This document shows, one piece after another, positions 1 to 7,242 of a stretch of DNA of 30,333 bases. The notes below the pieces were generated by a model. It saw only the letters and a list, made by a program, of their open reading frames with translations, searched no databases and was not told the origin of the DNA. The stretch is from an uncultured Chlorobiota bacterium. GTDB taxonomy: Bacteria > Bacteroidota > Bacteroidia > Bacteroidales > JAADGE01. The DNA is taken from positions 1 to 30,333 of the forward strand of contig CAMZKQ010000078.1 in NCBI GenBank assembly GCA_947311265.1. The letters are read 5' to 3'. Within the stretch, counting starts at the first letter, position 1, and the number at the start of each line of letters is the position of its first letter. The translations under genes were made by a program, and so were the position numbers.

Positions 1-302
1 CTGTTTTCCTTTTCAAGGAAATATAAAAAGCTGTTTTTGGCAGGGCGTTTTCTATCGTAATTCTTTAGGGGCAGGAAGAAAACATTTATTATTTTACCAA
101 CGTGTAAAGTTAAATCTTCTATTGAGTATTTTAGCTCTAAAAGTCTGTGTATCACTACATAAACATCGCTAGGGCTTAGTGCATCAATGGCGGTTTGGTG
201 TTTTTTTATATATTCTTTTCGTTTTCCGCCTTTTATAATACCTTCGGAAAAAGCGATTAATTCTTCCCTTCTTTGTGCTATATTATTTATAAATTCTGAC
301 AT
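1..302 (-). CDS. DUF438-like protein, N-terminal part (runs off the window)
   Basis: The reading frame starts at the ATG at 302-300 and stays open to base 1, giving about 100 residues that begin MSEFINNIAQRREELIAFSE. An AAAGAAAG stretch just upstream can serve as a ribosome binding site. The fragment contains LSPSDVYVVIHRLLE, then LTLHVGKIINVFFLPL, then SFLYFLEKEN. This order resembles the N-terminal DUF438 helical domain often found ahead of hemerythrin (HHE) or PAS domains in anaerobes and Bacteroidota; the assignment is from memory of that pattern. The C-terminal part, which would decide whether a hemerythrin or PAS domain follows, lies outside the window. It is divergent from the leucine-rich-repeat gene, and the 143 bases between them hold both promoters. 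Confidence 0.6.
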   Translation of the reverse strand, partial: MSEFINNIAQRREELIAFSEGIIKGGKRKEYIKKHQTAIDALSPSDVYVVIHRLLELKYSIEDLTLHVGKIINVFFLPLKNYDRKRPAKNSFLYFLEKEN

Positions 303-393
303 GGCTTTCTTTTTTTGTAGTTGGAGAAACAAAACTAAGAAAATGATTTTAAACAGGTAAATAATTTTGGCTTTTTGCCGAATTATTGTCAAA

Positions 394-426
394 TTTGTAT
401 TAATTAAGAGGCAAGCTTATCATTTG
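394..426 (+). promoter_or_regulatory. possible Bacteroidota-type promoter of the LRR gene
   Basis: A TTTG at 394-397 is followed after 20 bases by TA-TCA-TTTG at 418-426. This approximates the Bacteroidota -33 TTTG and -7 TAnnTTTG elements, but the -7 box has three rather than two spacer bases. It ends 19 bases before the start codon at 446. A better -7 match, TAATTTTG at 362-369, has no visible -33 partner. Weak evidence. Confidence 0.25.
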
Positions 427-445
427 ATACAAATAATTACATTTT

Positions 446-1810
446 ATGGCAGACTATAAAAAAATAATCGAAGGCTTACAGGCCAAATTGGGCATTGAAT
501 TTTGCGAAAGCAATTTTAATATAGATGGTTGGGTATCAAACGGTAAAGCCTATTTTGAAATAAATACTGCCAATGAAGTAATTAAGCTAAAAATTGCAAA
601 TCAAGAACTGACCGAACTGCCTAGCGAAATTTTTGAACTCGAGAGCCTCGAGGAATTGTCGCTTGAAGATTTAAAGCTCACCGAGTTCCCCCCTGCTATT
701 TCGGCACTTAAACACCTTCGCTTTTTGAGCCTAGCTAATAATAGTTTGAGCAATTTGCCCCAATTTTCACTGCAAAATGCTAAGCTGGAAAGCCTTAACT
801 TATTAAACAATAAGTTTACTGAATTGCCTATTGTTTTGGCTGAATTAGAGCAACTTAAAGACCTTAATATAAGCCAAAATCCGCTGGGCAATTTGCCAGA
901 GGCTATCGGCGATTTTAAACAACTCGCCTACCTAAACCTTGATAGTACAGGGATTACAGAGCTGCCCAATGCTTTTGATAAATTGCTTAACTTGCAAGAG
1001 TTGGATTTGAGTAACAATAATCTAACGGAAGTGCCACCGGTGCTTTTGCAACCCAATAATTTGTACCGCCTTTATCTATCGGGTAATGTTATTGATTTAT
1101 TTCCGGCAGAGCTTTCAAAATTGGATAAGTTAGAGTTCCTCAATTTTGGCTTTAACCAGTTGCGTATTTTGCCACCAGAAATTGGTAATTTTAAGAATTT
1201 ACGTACTCTTTCTATTGATTACAACAAACTTACAGCATTGCCTAGTGGCTTTTCAAGCAATATAAACTTGCGAAAACTTGACCTTGCTGGCAACCCAATT
1301 AAAGAACTCCCTGATGAATTAATTAAGATGTCCAGCCTAGAAGAATTGAATATGATTGGTTGTGAACTGTCTGAAATTCCTTCGGAAATAAAAAAAATGA
1401 AAAGTTTGCTAGTCTTATTATTAATGGGCAATAAAATAACATTCTTGCCCGAAGAGCTTTTTAAACTGACCAATTTGCGGCACTTAGAATTAGGGAAAAA
1501 TGGGATTGTAAAAGTCCCAAAATCAATAGGGAAATTGACCCAACTAGAAACACTCTCATTTGCCGAAGGCAATAAAATAAGTAGATTACCAGTAGAAATA
1601 AAAAACTTAACAAGCCTAAAAGAACTCGATTTAACAGGCAATCAGTTAATAAACGTACCTATTTTTTTGCTCGAAATGGGTATGGATATTCGCTACTCTA
1701 GTGCACCTTATGGGATAATTTTAGAGGACAATCCCTTAGAATTTCCACCACCTAGCGTTGTAGAAAAAGGCAATATGGCTATTGCCGAATATTTTGCTAC
1801 ACAGGATTAA
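446..1810 (+). CDS. leucine-rich-repeat protein
   Basis: A 454-residue protein with no signal peptide or membrane segment, so probably cytosolic. After an N-terminal stretch of about 45 residues without repeats, it is built of roughly 16 tandem repeats of about 23 residues that run to the C-terminus. They follow the bacterial pattern LxxLxLxxNxLxxLPxxI, for example LQELDLSNNNLTEVPPVL and LKELDLTGNQLINVPIFL. Such arrays fold into a curved solenoid that binds other proteins. No GTPase (Roc), kinase, ubiquitin-ligase or other effector domain is attached, so the partner and role cannot be told. The stop codon lies 6 bases from the end of the convergent lipoprotein gene, with no hairpin terminator between them. 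The family is certain; the function is unknown. Confidence 0.9.
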   Translation: MADYKKIIEGLQAKLGIEFCESNFNIDGWVSNGKAYFEINTANEVIKLKIANQELTELPSEIFELESLEELSLEDLKLTEFPPAISALKHLRFLSLANNSLSNLPQFSLQNAKLESLNLLNNKFTELPIVLAELEQLKDLNISQNPLGNLPEAIGDFKQLAYLNLDSTGITELPNAFDKLLNLQELDLSNNNLTEVPPVLLQPNNLYRLYLSGNVIDLFPAELSKLDKLEFLNFGFNQLRILPPEIGNFKNLRTLSIDYNKLTALPSGFSSNINLRKLDLAGNPIKELPDELIKMSSLEELNMIGCELSEIPSEIKKMKSLLVLLLMGNKITFLPEELFKLTNLRHLELGKNGIVKVPKSIGKLTQLETLSFAEGNKISRLPVEIKNLTSLKELDLTGNQLINVPIFLLEMGMDIRYSSAPYGIILEDNPLEFPPPSVVEKGNMAIAEYFATQD

Positions 1811-1816
1811 ACTAGG

Positions 1817-3055
1817 CTAATAAAACCGGACAATACTATAGGCCGCTTGGTTATGCTTACGAGAAAACTGTGTTCTTGGATTTGTAATTTTTGCCCGCCC
1901 CATTCGCCGGTCATCATCGTGGATTATAAATACGGTGCTGGGGTCTAATACCGTAATCCCTTCTGCCTTGTGGGCAAAATGTAAAGGTCTTTTTTTCGTT
2001 ATGCCGCCTTGCTCTACTTCTTCCATAACCAATTCTGGCGGCAAGTTTAATTCAAAATCTTGCATTGGCAACGACCACAAATAGCCGCCAACATCTTCAT
2101 CGCTTTCTACCTTTAAATCACCATCAATGGCATTGTTTTCATAGGAAGTCAACAATAATAAACGGTCGTTAAAAAAATCGTACTCCATGCTTGATAAGCC
2201 AATAGGAAGCTCCAAAAGCCCCTCATATTTATAAGGGTTGAAGCGGTATAAAACTTTGAACCCAGAACCCGTAAAATGGAAATGCTCTTTCCACTCCTTT
2301 CGGGGTTTCTTTTTTTCCTTTTCGGTATATAAAGCGTAGGTTGCCCCGATAATTGTAATGGTGTAATTGAATTTTTTATAACTCTTACCCATTGCCCTAA
2401 TACCTATTAATAAACGGTTACCAGGAATAGCTGCAATAGCTTCAACTTTAAAATAAGGAGGCCCATCAGGGTATATTTTTGATTTTAAGGCTTTCTTAAT
2501 TTTTTTTCTTAGCGGCAAAGAACTCACATAGCCCTCCCGAAGGGTTAAATCTACAACTTCATCGTAGCCTTTAAGGTCGTCTTGTAACTTTCTGTAAAAT
2601 AGCATGTTGTATGAATCCCGTTTGAAATTTTTATTATTAATTCGGTTAAACGCTGTTATCATAAACATATATTTTAAATCAGGGCTAAGTGTAACATCTT
2701 CAAGTTTTCGTGCTTTTCGTACATTTTCGTTACCGATATGTTTTATCCGTTGGTGGATAAATGCTTTGTCGTAAGGAATTGTCATAAGCGGTGTTGTGCC
2801 TGGGATTGGCTTATCATTAAGTAAAATTAAGCGGTTATGGTAATAGGCAACGCCAGAAATTTCGGCTGTTACAGGACGAGGTTTTTTCGACCCCTTGGCA
2901 TTTTTCGTCGAACTATACGAAAGCCCTTCAGGGAAACAATCTATATAGCCTTCTTTAAGTACATAAGCAGTTGTAGAAGCCCGCTCGGAGCAAGATTGCA
3001 GGGCAGTAAAGAAGCTTAGGATTAAAAGGCCTTTAAAAATTAAGTGTCTATTCAT
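1817..3055 (-). CDS. putative lipoprotein, DUF3616-like
   Basis: A 412-residue protein. The first 22 residues are a lipoprotein signal, with basic residues, a hydrophobic core and lipobox LQSC (Cys22 lipidated), so it should be anchored to a membrane facing the periplasm. The body has the look of a beta-propeller: repeated short strands such as NRLILLNDKPI, NRLLIGIRAM and NDRLLLLTSY, and a closing segment AEGITVLDPSTVFIIHDDD. The LLIGIR and EGITVL elements recall DUF3616 and esterase-like phytase families, but I see no catalytic motif and treat this as weak similarity. It starts 12 bases after the stop of the Fe-S oxidoreductase gene on the same strand, so the two are probably cotranscribed. 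Whether they work together is unknown. Confidence 0.75.
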   Translation of the reverse strand: MNRHLIFKGLLILSFFTALQSCSERASTTAYVLKEGYIDCFPEGLSYSSTKNAKGSKKPRPVTAEISGVAYYHNRLILLNDKPIPGTTPLMTIPYDKAFIHQRIKHIGNENVRKARKLEDVTLSPDLKYMFMITAFNRINNKNFKRDSYNMLFYRKLQDDLKGYDEVVDLTLREGYVSSLPLRKKIKKALKSKIYPDGPPYFKVEAIAAIPGNRLLIGIRAMGKSYKKFNYTITIIGATYALYTEKEKKKPRKEWKEHFHFTGSGFKVLYRFNPYKYEGLLELPIGLSSMEYDFFNDRLLLLTSYENNAIDGDLKVESDEDVGGYLWSLPMQDFELNLPPELVMEEVEQGGITKKRPLHFAHKAEGITVLDPSTVFIIHDDDRRMGRAKITNPRTQFSRKHNQAAYSIVRFY

Positions 3056-3067
3056 ATTTATACCTGT

Positions 3068-5194
3068 TTATAAATCCAAATTTTGTGCAGTAAGTTCGGC
3101 AATATCCAAAACTTTAACTTCCTTTTCTTTCTCTTTCATTTTTAAACCATCGGTAAGCATTAGCGTACAGAGCGGGCAAGCGGCTGCAATAATTTCGGGC
3201 TTAGTTTCTAAAAGCCCTTCTGTACGCAATTCATAAACTTCTTGGTTACCCGGCTCGGCTTCCTTAAATAACTGCCCACCACCAGCTCCACAACATAACG
3301 ATTTACTTTTATTTTTTGCCGTTTCAGTAAAAATCCCACCAGTATTTTCAATGGCTTTTCGTGGGGCATCATATACTCCGTTGCCCCTTCCTAAGTAGCA
3401 AGGGTCATGGAAAGTAATGCGTTTGCCTGCAAATTTTTTGCTTTGAGTTTTTAACTTGCCTTGGCTAGTGAGTTGGGCAATAAGTTCGGTATGGTGAATG
3501 ACTTGGTATTGCCCGCCTAAGTCGGGATATTCATTTTTTAGCGTATTAAATTCGTGAGGGTCGCAAGTTACTATTTTTTTTATGCCGTAGGCATTCATAA
3601 TTTCAATATTTTGAGCGGCTTGCATCTGAAACAAAAATTCATTTCCTGTACGTTTTGCCACTTCGCCCGAGTCGGACTCTTCTGCCCCCAAGACGGCAAA
3701 ATCTACTTTTGCATGGTCTAATATTTTTACAAAACTTTGCGTAATTTTTTTTGCACGGTCGTCGTAAGAGGAAGCTGAACCTACCCAGAATAGATATTCG
3801 GGAGTTTTGTTTTCGGCAGCCAAATTGGACATTAATGGTACTTTTATTTCTTCGCTTTCGGCAGATTTTAAATCTTTTGCCCAATTAAAACGGTCGGCAG
3901 CAGGGTATTGCCAAGGTGCTCCATTGTTTTCAATGTTAGTGGACATTGAGTTTAATAGCGAAGGAGCTGCCGATTCTTCCATGAAAATGAACCGACGTAA
4001 ATCTAAAATCATCGACGGCTGGTCGATATTTACTGGGCATTCTTGGGCACAGGCGTTGCAGGTGGTGCAAGCCCATAGCTCTTCGGGGGTGGTGTAGTCG
4101 CCTAGTAATGATTTTCCATCATCGTAAGATTTGCCTTCTTTTAAGAGGGGTTGGGTAATTTCTTCCATTCGCCTTCGGTAATCTAGTACCACTTTTCTTG
4201 GGGATAATTTTTTTCCCGTAAGGTTGGCTGGGCAAACCGATGTGCAACGCCCGCATTGGGTGCAGGTAAGGGAGTCCACATAGTTTTTCCAAGTACCATC
4301 GGTAACGTCCTTCATACCAAAACGTTCGGGCTCTGCATTTTCGTCGAACTCTGGTTCTGGGGCATCGGGGTTCATCATTAATTCTACCTCTGCTTTTACA
4401 GATTCTAAATTGTTCATTTTTGTAAGTGGTTCTGTACGAGATAAATACACGTTTGGCAAGGACATGAAAACGTGGAAATGTTTTGATTTTGGTAAGTAAT
4501 TGGCAAATAGAAAGATAAGTATAATGTGTGCCCACCAATTGGAGATTTCAAAAAGGTGAATGCTGTGTTCGCTCATGCCACTTAAGAGGCTGGCAAACAT
4601 CTGGCTGATAGGGTATGCCCCTTGGGCTACGGTATTTGTTTTTTCGGCGAAAGCCACATAACCAGCATTCATGCCCAATAAACTAATCATTAAAAAGAGA
4701 ATAAATAGCAGGGCAATATTGGCATCTTTGTGGTCTTTGTGCCGCATTTCTTGCCCAGTAAATCGTTTGATATTCATGAACAGGCGGCGGAACAGGAAGA
4801 CTAAAACGGCCAGTAAAATTATAGCCGCAGAAATATCGCCACCAGCAATAATAAAGGTGTAAACAGGCCCTAGGAATGAGAGTATTCTATCGTCGCTAGC
4901 ATTGGCGTTGAAGGGAAACCCTGCAAAACCATCAATTAGCATTTCGAGCGAACCGAAGGTAATCATAAGGAAGCCCCAAAAAACAAGGGAGTGCATAAAC
5001 CCTAAAATGGGCAGTCGCATTATCTTTTTCTGTAAAATAGCTACACTAAAAAAGACTTTGAGGCGTTGCCCAACGTTGGAAAGCGAATAGGGCTTTTTTA
5101 ACATTTTTGCGATTCTGAAAATTTTAGAGAACGCAATGCCTAAAAAGGAAAACGATGTAAGTGCTATTACTATAAAAAGAATATGTGTAATCAT
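3068..5194 (-). CDS. membrane-bound heterodisulfide-reductase-like Fe-S oxidoreductase (fused)
   Basis: A 708-residue electron-transfer protein. About five membrane helices lie within residues 1-245, with histidines (H68, H223) that could bind haem as in nitrate-reductase gamma-type subunits. A soluble domain follows with two [4Fe-4S] ferredoxin motifs: C311, C314, C317, C321 and C376, C379, C382, C386. The C-terminal part has two CCG (DUF224/HdrB-type) domains. The second is complete: C599, the pair C634-C635, and C673-x-x-C676. The first, residues 465-570, lacks most expected cysteines (SASSYDD at 473, only C544 in TCDPHEF). In Flavobacteriia, as I recall, this protein is normally two adjacent genes of about 440 and 260 residues; here they form one frame. 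It probably moves electrons between the quinone pool and a cytoplasmic partner; substrate unknown. The downstream lipoprotein gene follows after 12 bases. Confidence 0.85.
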   Translation of the reverse strand: MITHILFIVIALTSFSFLGIAFSKIFRIAKMLKKPYSLSNVGQRLKVFFSVAILQKKIMRLPILGFMHSLVFWGFLMITFGSLEMLIDGFAGFPFNANASDDRILSFLGPVYTFIIAGGDISAAIILLAVLVFLFRRLFMNIKRFTGQEMRHKDHKDANIALLFILFLMISLLGMNAGYVAFAEKTNTVAQGAYPISQMFASLLSGMSEHSIHLFEISNWWAHIILIFLFANYLPKSKHFHVFMSLPNVYLSRTEPLTKMNNLESVKAEVELMMNPDAPEPEFDENAEPERFGMKDVTDGTWKNYVDSLTCTQCGRCTSVCPANLTGKKLSPRKVVLDYRRRMEEITQPLLKEGKSYDDGKSLLGDYTTPEELWACTTCNACAQECPVNIDQPSMILDLRRFIFMEESAAPSLLNSMSTNIENNGAPWQYPAADRFNWAKDLKSAESEEIKVPLMSNLAAENKTPEYLFWVGSASSYDDRAKKITQSFVKILDHAKVDFAVLGAEESDSGEVAKRTGNEFLFQMQAAQNIEIMNAYGIKKIVTCDPHEFNTLKNEYPDLGGQYQVIHHTELIAQLTSQGKLKTQSKKFAGKRITFHDPCYLGRGNGVYDAPRKAIENTGGIFTETAKNKSKSLCCGAGGGQLFKEAEPGNQEVYELRTEGLLETKPEIIAAACPLCTLMLTDGLKMKEKEKEVKVLDIAELTAQNLDL

Positions 5195-5367
5195 GGTAAA
5201 TAATATTTTTATATTTTGGTAAAAATAAAAATATTAATAATTAATTATATCTAAATTTTGCTTTTTTTTTGAAAATGGCTTGATTTTTTAACTGTTATAA
5301 AACACCTGCTATAATTTGAGAAAATGCTGGTGTATATCTCTTCAGTTGCTTGTACAAAGGCAAGTCG

Positions 5368-5412
5368 CCAGACGTTGGCAATCCCCCAGACTTGCCAACG
5401 TCTGGGGGATTG
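5368..5412. repeat. two overlapping, mutually exclusive inverted repeats
   Basis: The intergenic stretch contains two perfect inverted repeats sharing bases. The first pairs CCAGACGTTGGCAA (5368-5381) with TTGCCAACGTCTGG (5392-5405), 14 bp with a 10-base loop. The second pairs CAATCCCCCAGAC (5379-5391) with GTCTGGGGGATTG (5400-5412), 13 bp with an 8-base loop. Both cannot form at once, because 5400-5405 is used by both. It lies between the start of the Fe-S oxidoreductase gene (5194) and the end of the HMG-CoA reductase gene (5425), both on the minus strand. It is much more GC-rich than its surroundings. It could terminate transcription of the reductase gene, or be a REP-like interspersed element; no long T run follows either hairpin. 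Confidence 0.8.
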
Positions 5413-5424
5413 GTAAGTTAAAAC

Positions 5425-6975
5425 CTAACGGTTTCTGCCGTAGGCTTCGTGGCTGGATACCCAGTCGGAAGAAGAAATGGCTGCGGCAAGAGAAATTTCG
5501 CCAGCAAGTACAACGCCTGCAATAATTTCGGCTAGTTTCTGTACTTTGCCTTTTCCTACGCAACCCATTATATTTAAGGCTTCCTCTTGGGTGGCTAGCC
5601 CAACGCCGCCACCGTATGTGGCTATAATTAGTGATGGAATAGTGATGGAAATGTATAAATCGCCATCGTCGGTAAGTTCGGTATATAAAATTCCTGCGGA
5701 GGATTCTGCAACGTTGGCAACGTCTTGTCCTGTGGCTATAAAAATAGCGGTAATTCCGTTGGCAGAGTGTAGTCCGTTATTATTTGCCCCTGACATTATT
5801 GAGCCTATGTTGGCTACTAAGCCGTGGTATGCAAGCATTTTAGGGGTTACTCGCATTCTTCTTTCGAGTACTTCTTTTTTTATTGTAAGCTCTGCTACTA
5901 CACGCTTTCCACGTGTTCGCATTACGTTTATTTGTGAGGCCTTTTTATCGGTTGCAAGGTTGGATTCTAAGTAGAAGTGTTTAATTGTGTGTTCTTTATA
6001 TTGCTGTAAAATCCAGCTACAGGCAACAAAAGTGGCACGTCCTACCATGTTTTGCCCAGCGGCATCTCCTGTTGAAAAGTTGAATCTTAGGTAGGCAAAT
6101 TTGGAGGCTAAGTAAGTGTCAATATACTTTAATTTTGCTACGCTAGAGCTGGCTTCTGCCTGTTCTCTAATTGCTGGTATATTAGCATTTACCCATTTTA
6201 CAAACTCTCTTGCTCCTACTGCATCTTCAAATACAAAAACAGGGGCCCTTTGCATGGCATCGCCAATGATTGTACATTTTACGCCACCACATTCGTTGAC
6301 TACTGATATGCCTCGGTTGTATGAGGCTACTAATGTGCCTTCGGCGGTTGCCATTGGTACTAAAAATTCACCTTTTGCGTGCTCGCCGTTTATTTTTATT
6401 GGTCCTGCTACGCCCATTGGTACTTGTGCTATGCCAATGAAGTTTTCGCAGTTGCCTTGTGTAATGCCTGCATCAAAGGTGTATTGCTTTATATGGCTAA
6501 ATTTTGTTTTTGTGTATTCTTCAATAAAGTCTTGTCTTTTTTTTATGATTTCATCGGAGTAGTCGTCGTCTTTGCTTCTAGGAATCATGACTTTATTTTT
6601 GTCTTCTTTTTTTAAAGAATCATCAACATCAAATTCCATTTTACCGAATGGTTTTGCGTAGAATAGTAGGTTTAATGTGTAATGCCCGAGTTCAATTGGC
6701 GACATATCTAAATAGACATCAAGCTCTGCTTTTAGCGGAAAGTTTATAGGGTTATCTCTAGTAATATCTGCCGCTGGTAGTACGTTGCCTTTTCCAAAGT
6801 CGATAGTTATTTTGGAAATATCTATTGTTTGGTTTGCAATTTTAACATCTTTAAAGCCGGTAAGTATTGCGTCTTTTAATCTGTTTTTTACAGAAAATCG
6901 AACACCTTTATTGGTGTTTTTTAGGCTTCCGTTGGTGTAAAGCTGGCGAAGCATGAGTTTGGGTACTAATTGCAT
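5425..6975 (-). CDS. hydroxymethylglutaryl-CoA reductase
   Basis: A 516-residue enzyme that reduces HMG-CoA to mevalonate, the committing step of the mevalonate route to isoprenoids. Family motifs run in order from about residue 177: ENFIGIAQVPMGVAGP (substrate/CoA loop), MATAEGTLVAS with catalytic Glu212, STGDAAGQN at 301, DKKAS with catalytic Lys at 344-345, GQDVANV with catalytic Asp418, ATYGGGVGLATQ near the cofactor site, and SSHE with catalytic His509 close to the C-terminus. Residues 1 to about 140 form a non-membrane N-terminal extension rich in predicted strands that I do not recognise, unlike the membrane anchor of eukaryotic enzymes. The N-terminal MQLVPKLMLR start fits; no better start is visible. 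It is transcribed alone, with 267 non-coding bases upstream. Presence of this gene argues for mevalonate-based isoprenoid synthesis. Confidence 0.95.
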   Translation of the reverse strand: MQLVPKLMLRQLYTNGSLKNTNKGVRFSVKNRLKDAILTGFKDVKIANQTIDISKITIDFGKGNVLPAADITRDNPINFPLKAELDVYLDMSPIELGHYTLNLLFYAKPFGKMEFDVDDSLKKEDKNKVMIPRSKDDDYSDEIIKKRQDFIEEYTKTKFSHIKQYTFDAGITQGNCENFIGIAQVPMGVAGPIKINGEHAKGEFLVPMATAEGTLVASYNRGISVVNECGGVKCTIIGDAMQRAPVFVFEDAVGAREFVKWVNANIPAIREQAEASSSVAKLKYIDTYLASKFAYLRFNFSTGDAAGQNMVGRATFVACSWILQQYKEHTIKHFYLESNLATDKKASQINVMRTRGKRVVAELTIKKEVLERRMRVTPKMLAYHGLVANIGSIMSGANNNGLHSANGITAIFIATGQDVANVAESSAGILYTELTDDGDLYISITIPSLIIATYGGGVGLATQEEALNIMGCVGKGKVQKLAEIIAGVVLAGEISLAAAISSSDWVSSHEAYGRNR

Positions 6976-7242
6976 AAATTTGTAATTAAATTAAAGTGTA
7001 AATAAATATTTTTAAGATGGGGCATTAATAATTATAGTATTGCCTACTGTAATTGGTTTACAATAACTGCTTAGCTTAGTTGCTTAAAGCAAGTGGTCTA
7101 TTGCTGAGGAAAATCGTTATGCGAGTAAGATTTTATCTAATACAAAAAGGTAAAATTAAGTAAAGTAAAGCGACCTATCAGGCACTAAATATATATATAA
7201 TTTTAGGGTTTTAGAAATATAATTGTTAATTTCCTGTATTTT

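Noticed and set aside
446..1810. Leucine-rich repeats as a DNA repeat array
   Set aside because: The repetition is at the protein level; the DNA of successive repeats has diverged and shows no CRISPR-like or recent tandem structure.
5316..5974. Plus-strand ORFs over the HMG-CoA reductase end and hairpins
   Set aside because: They are antisense shadows of a well-supported gene with low-complexity translation and no motifs.
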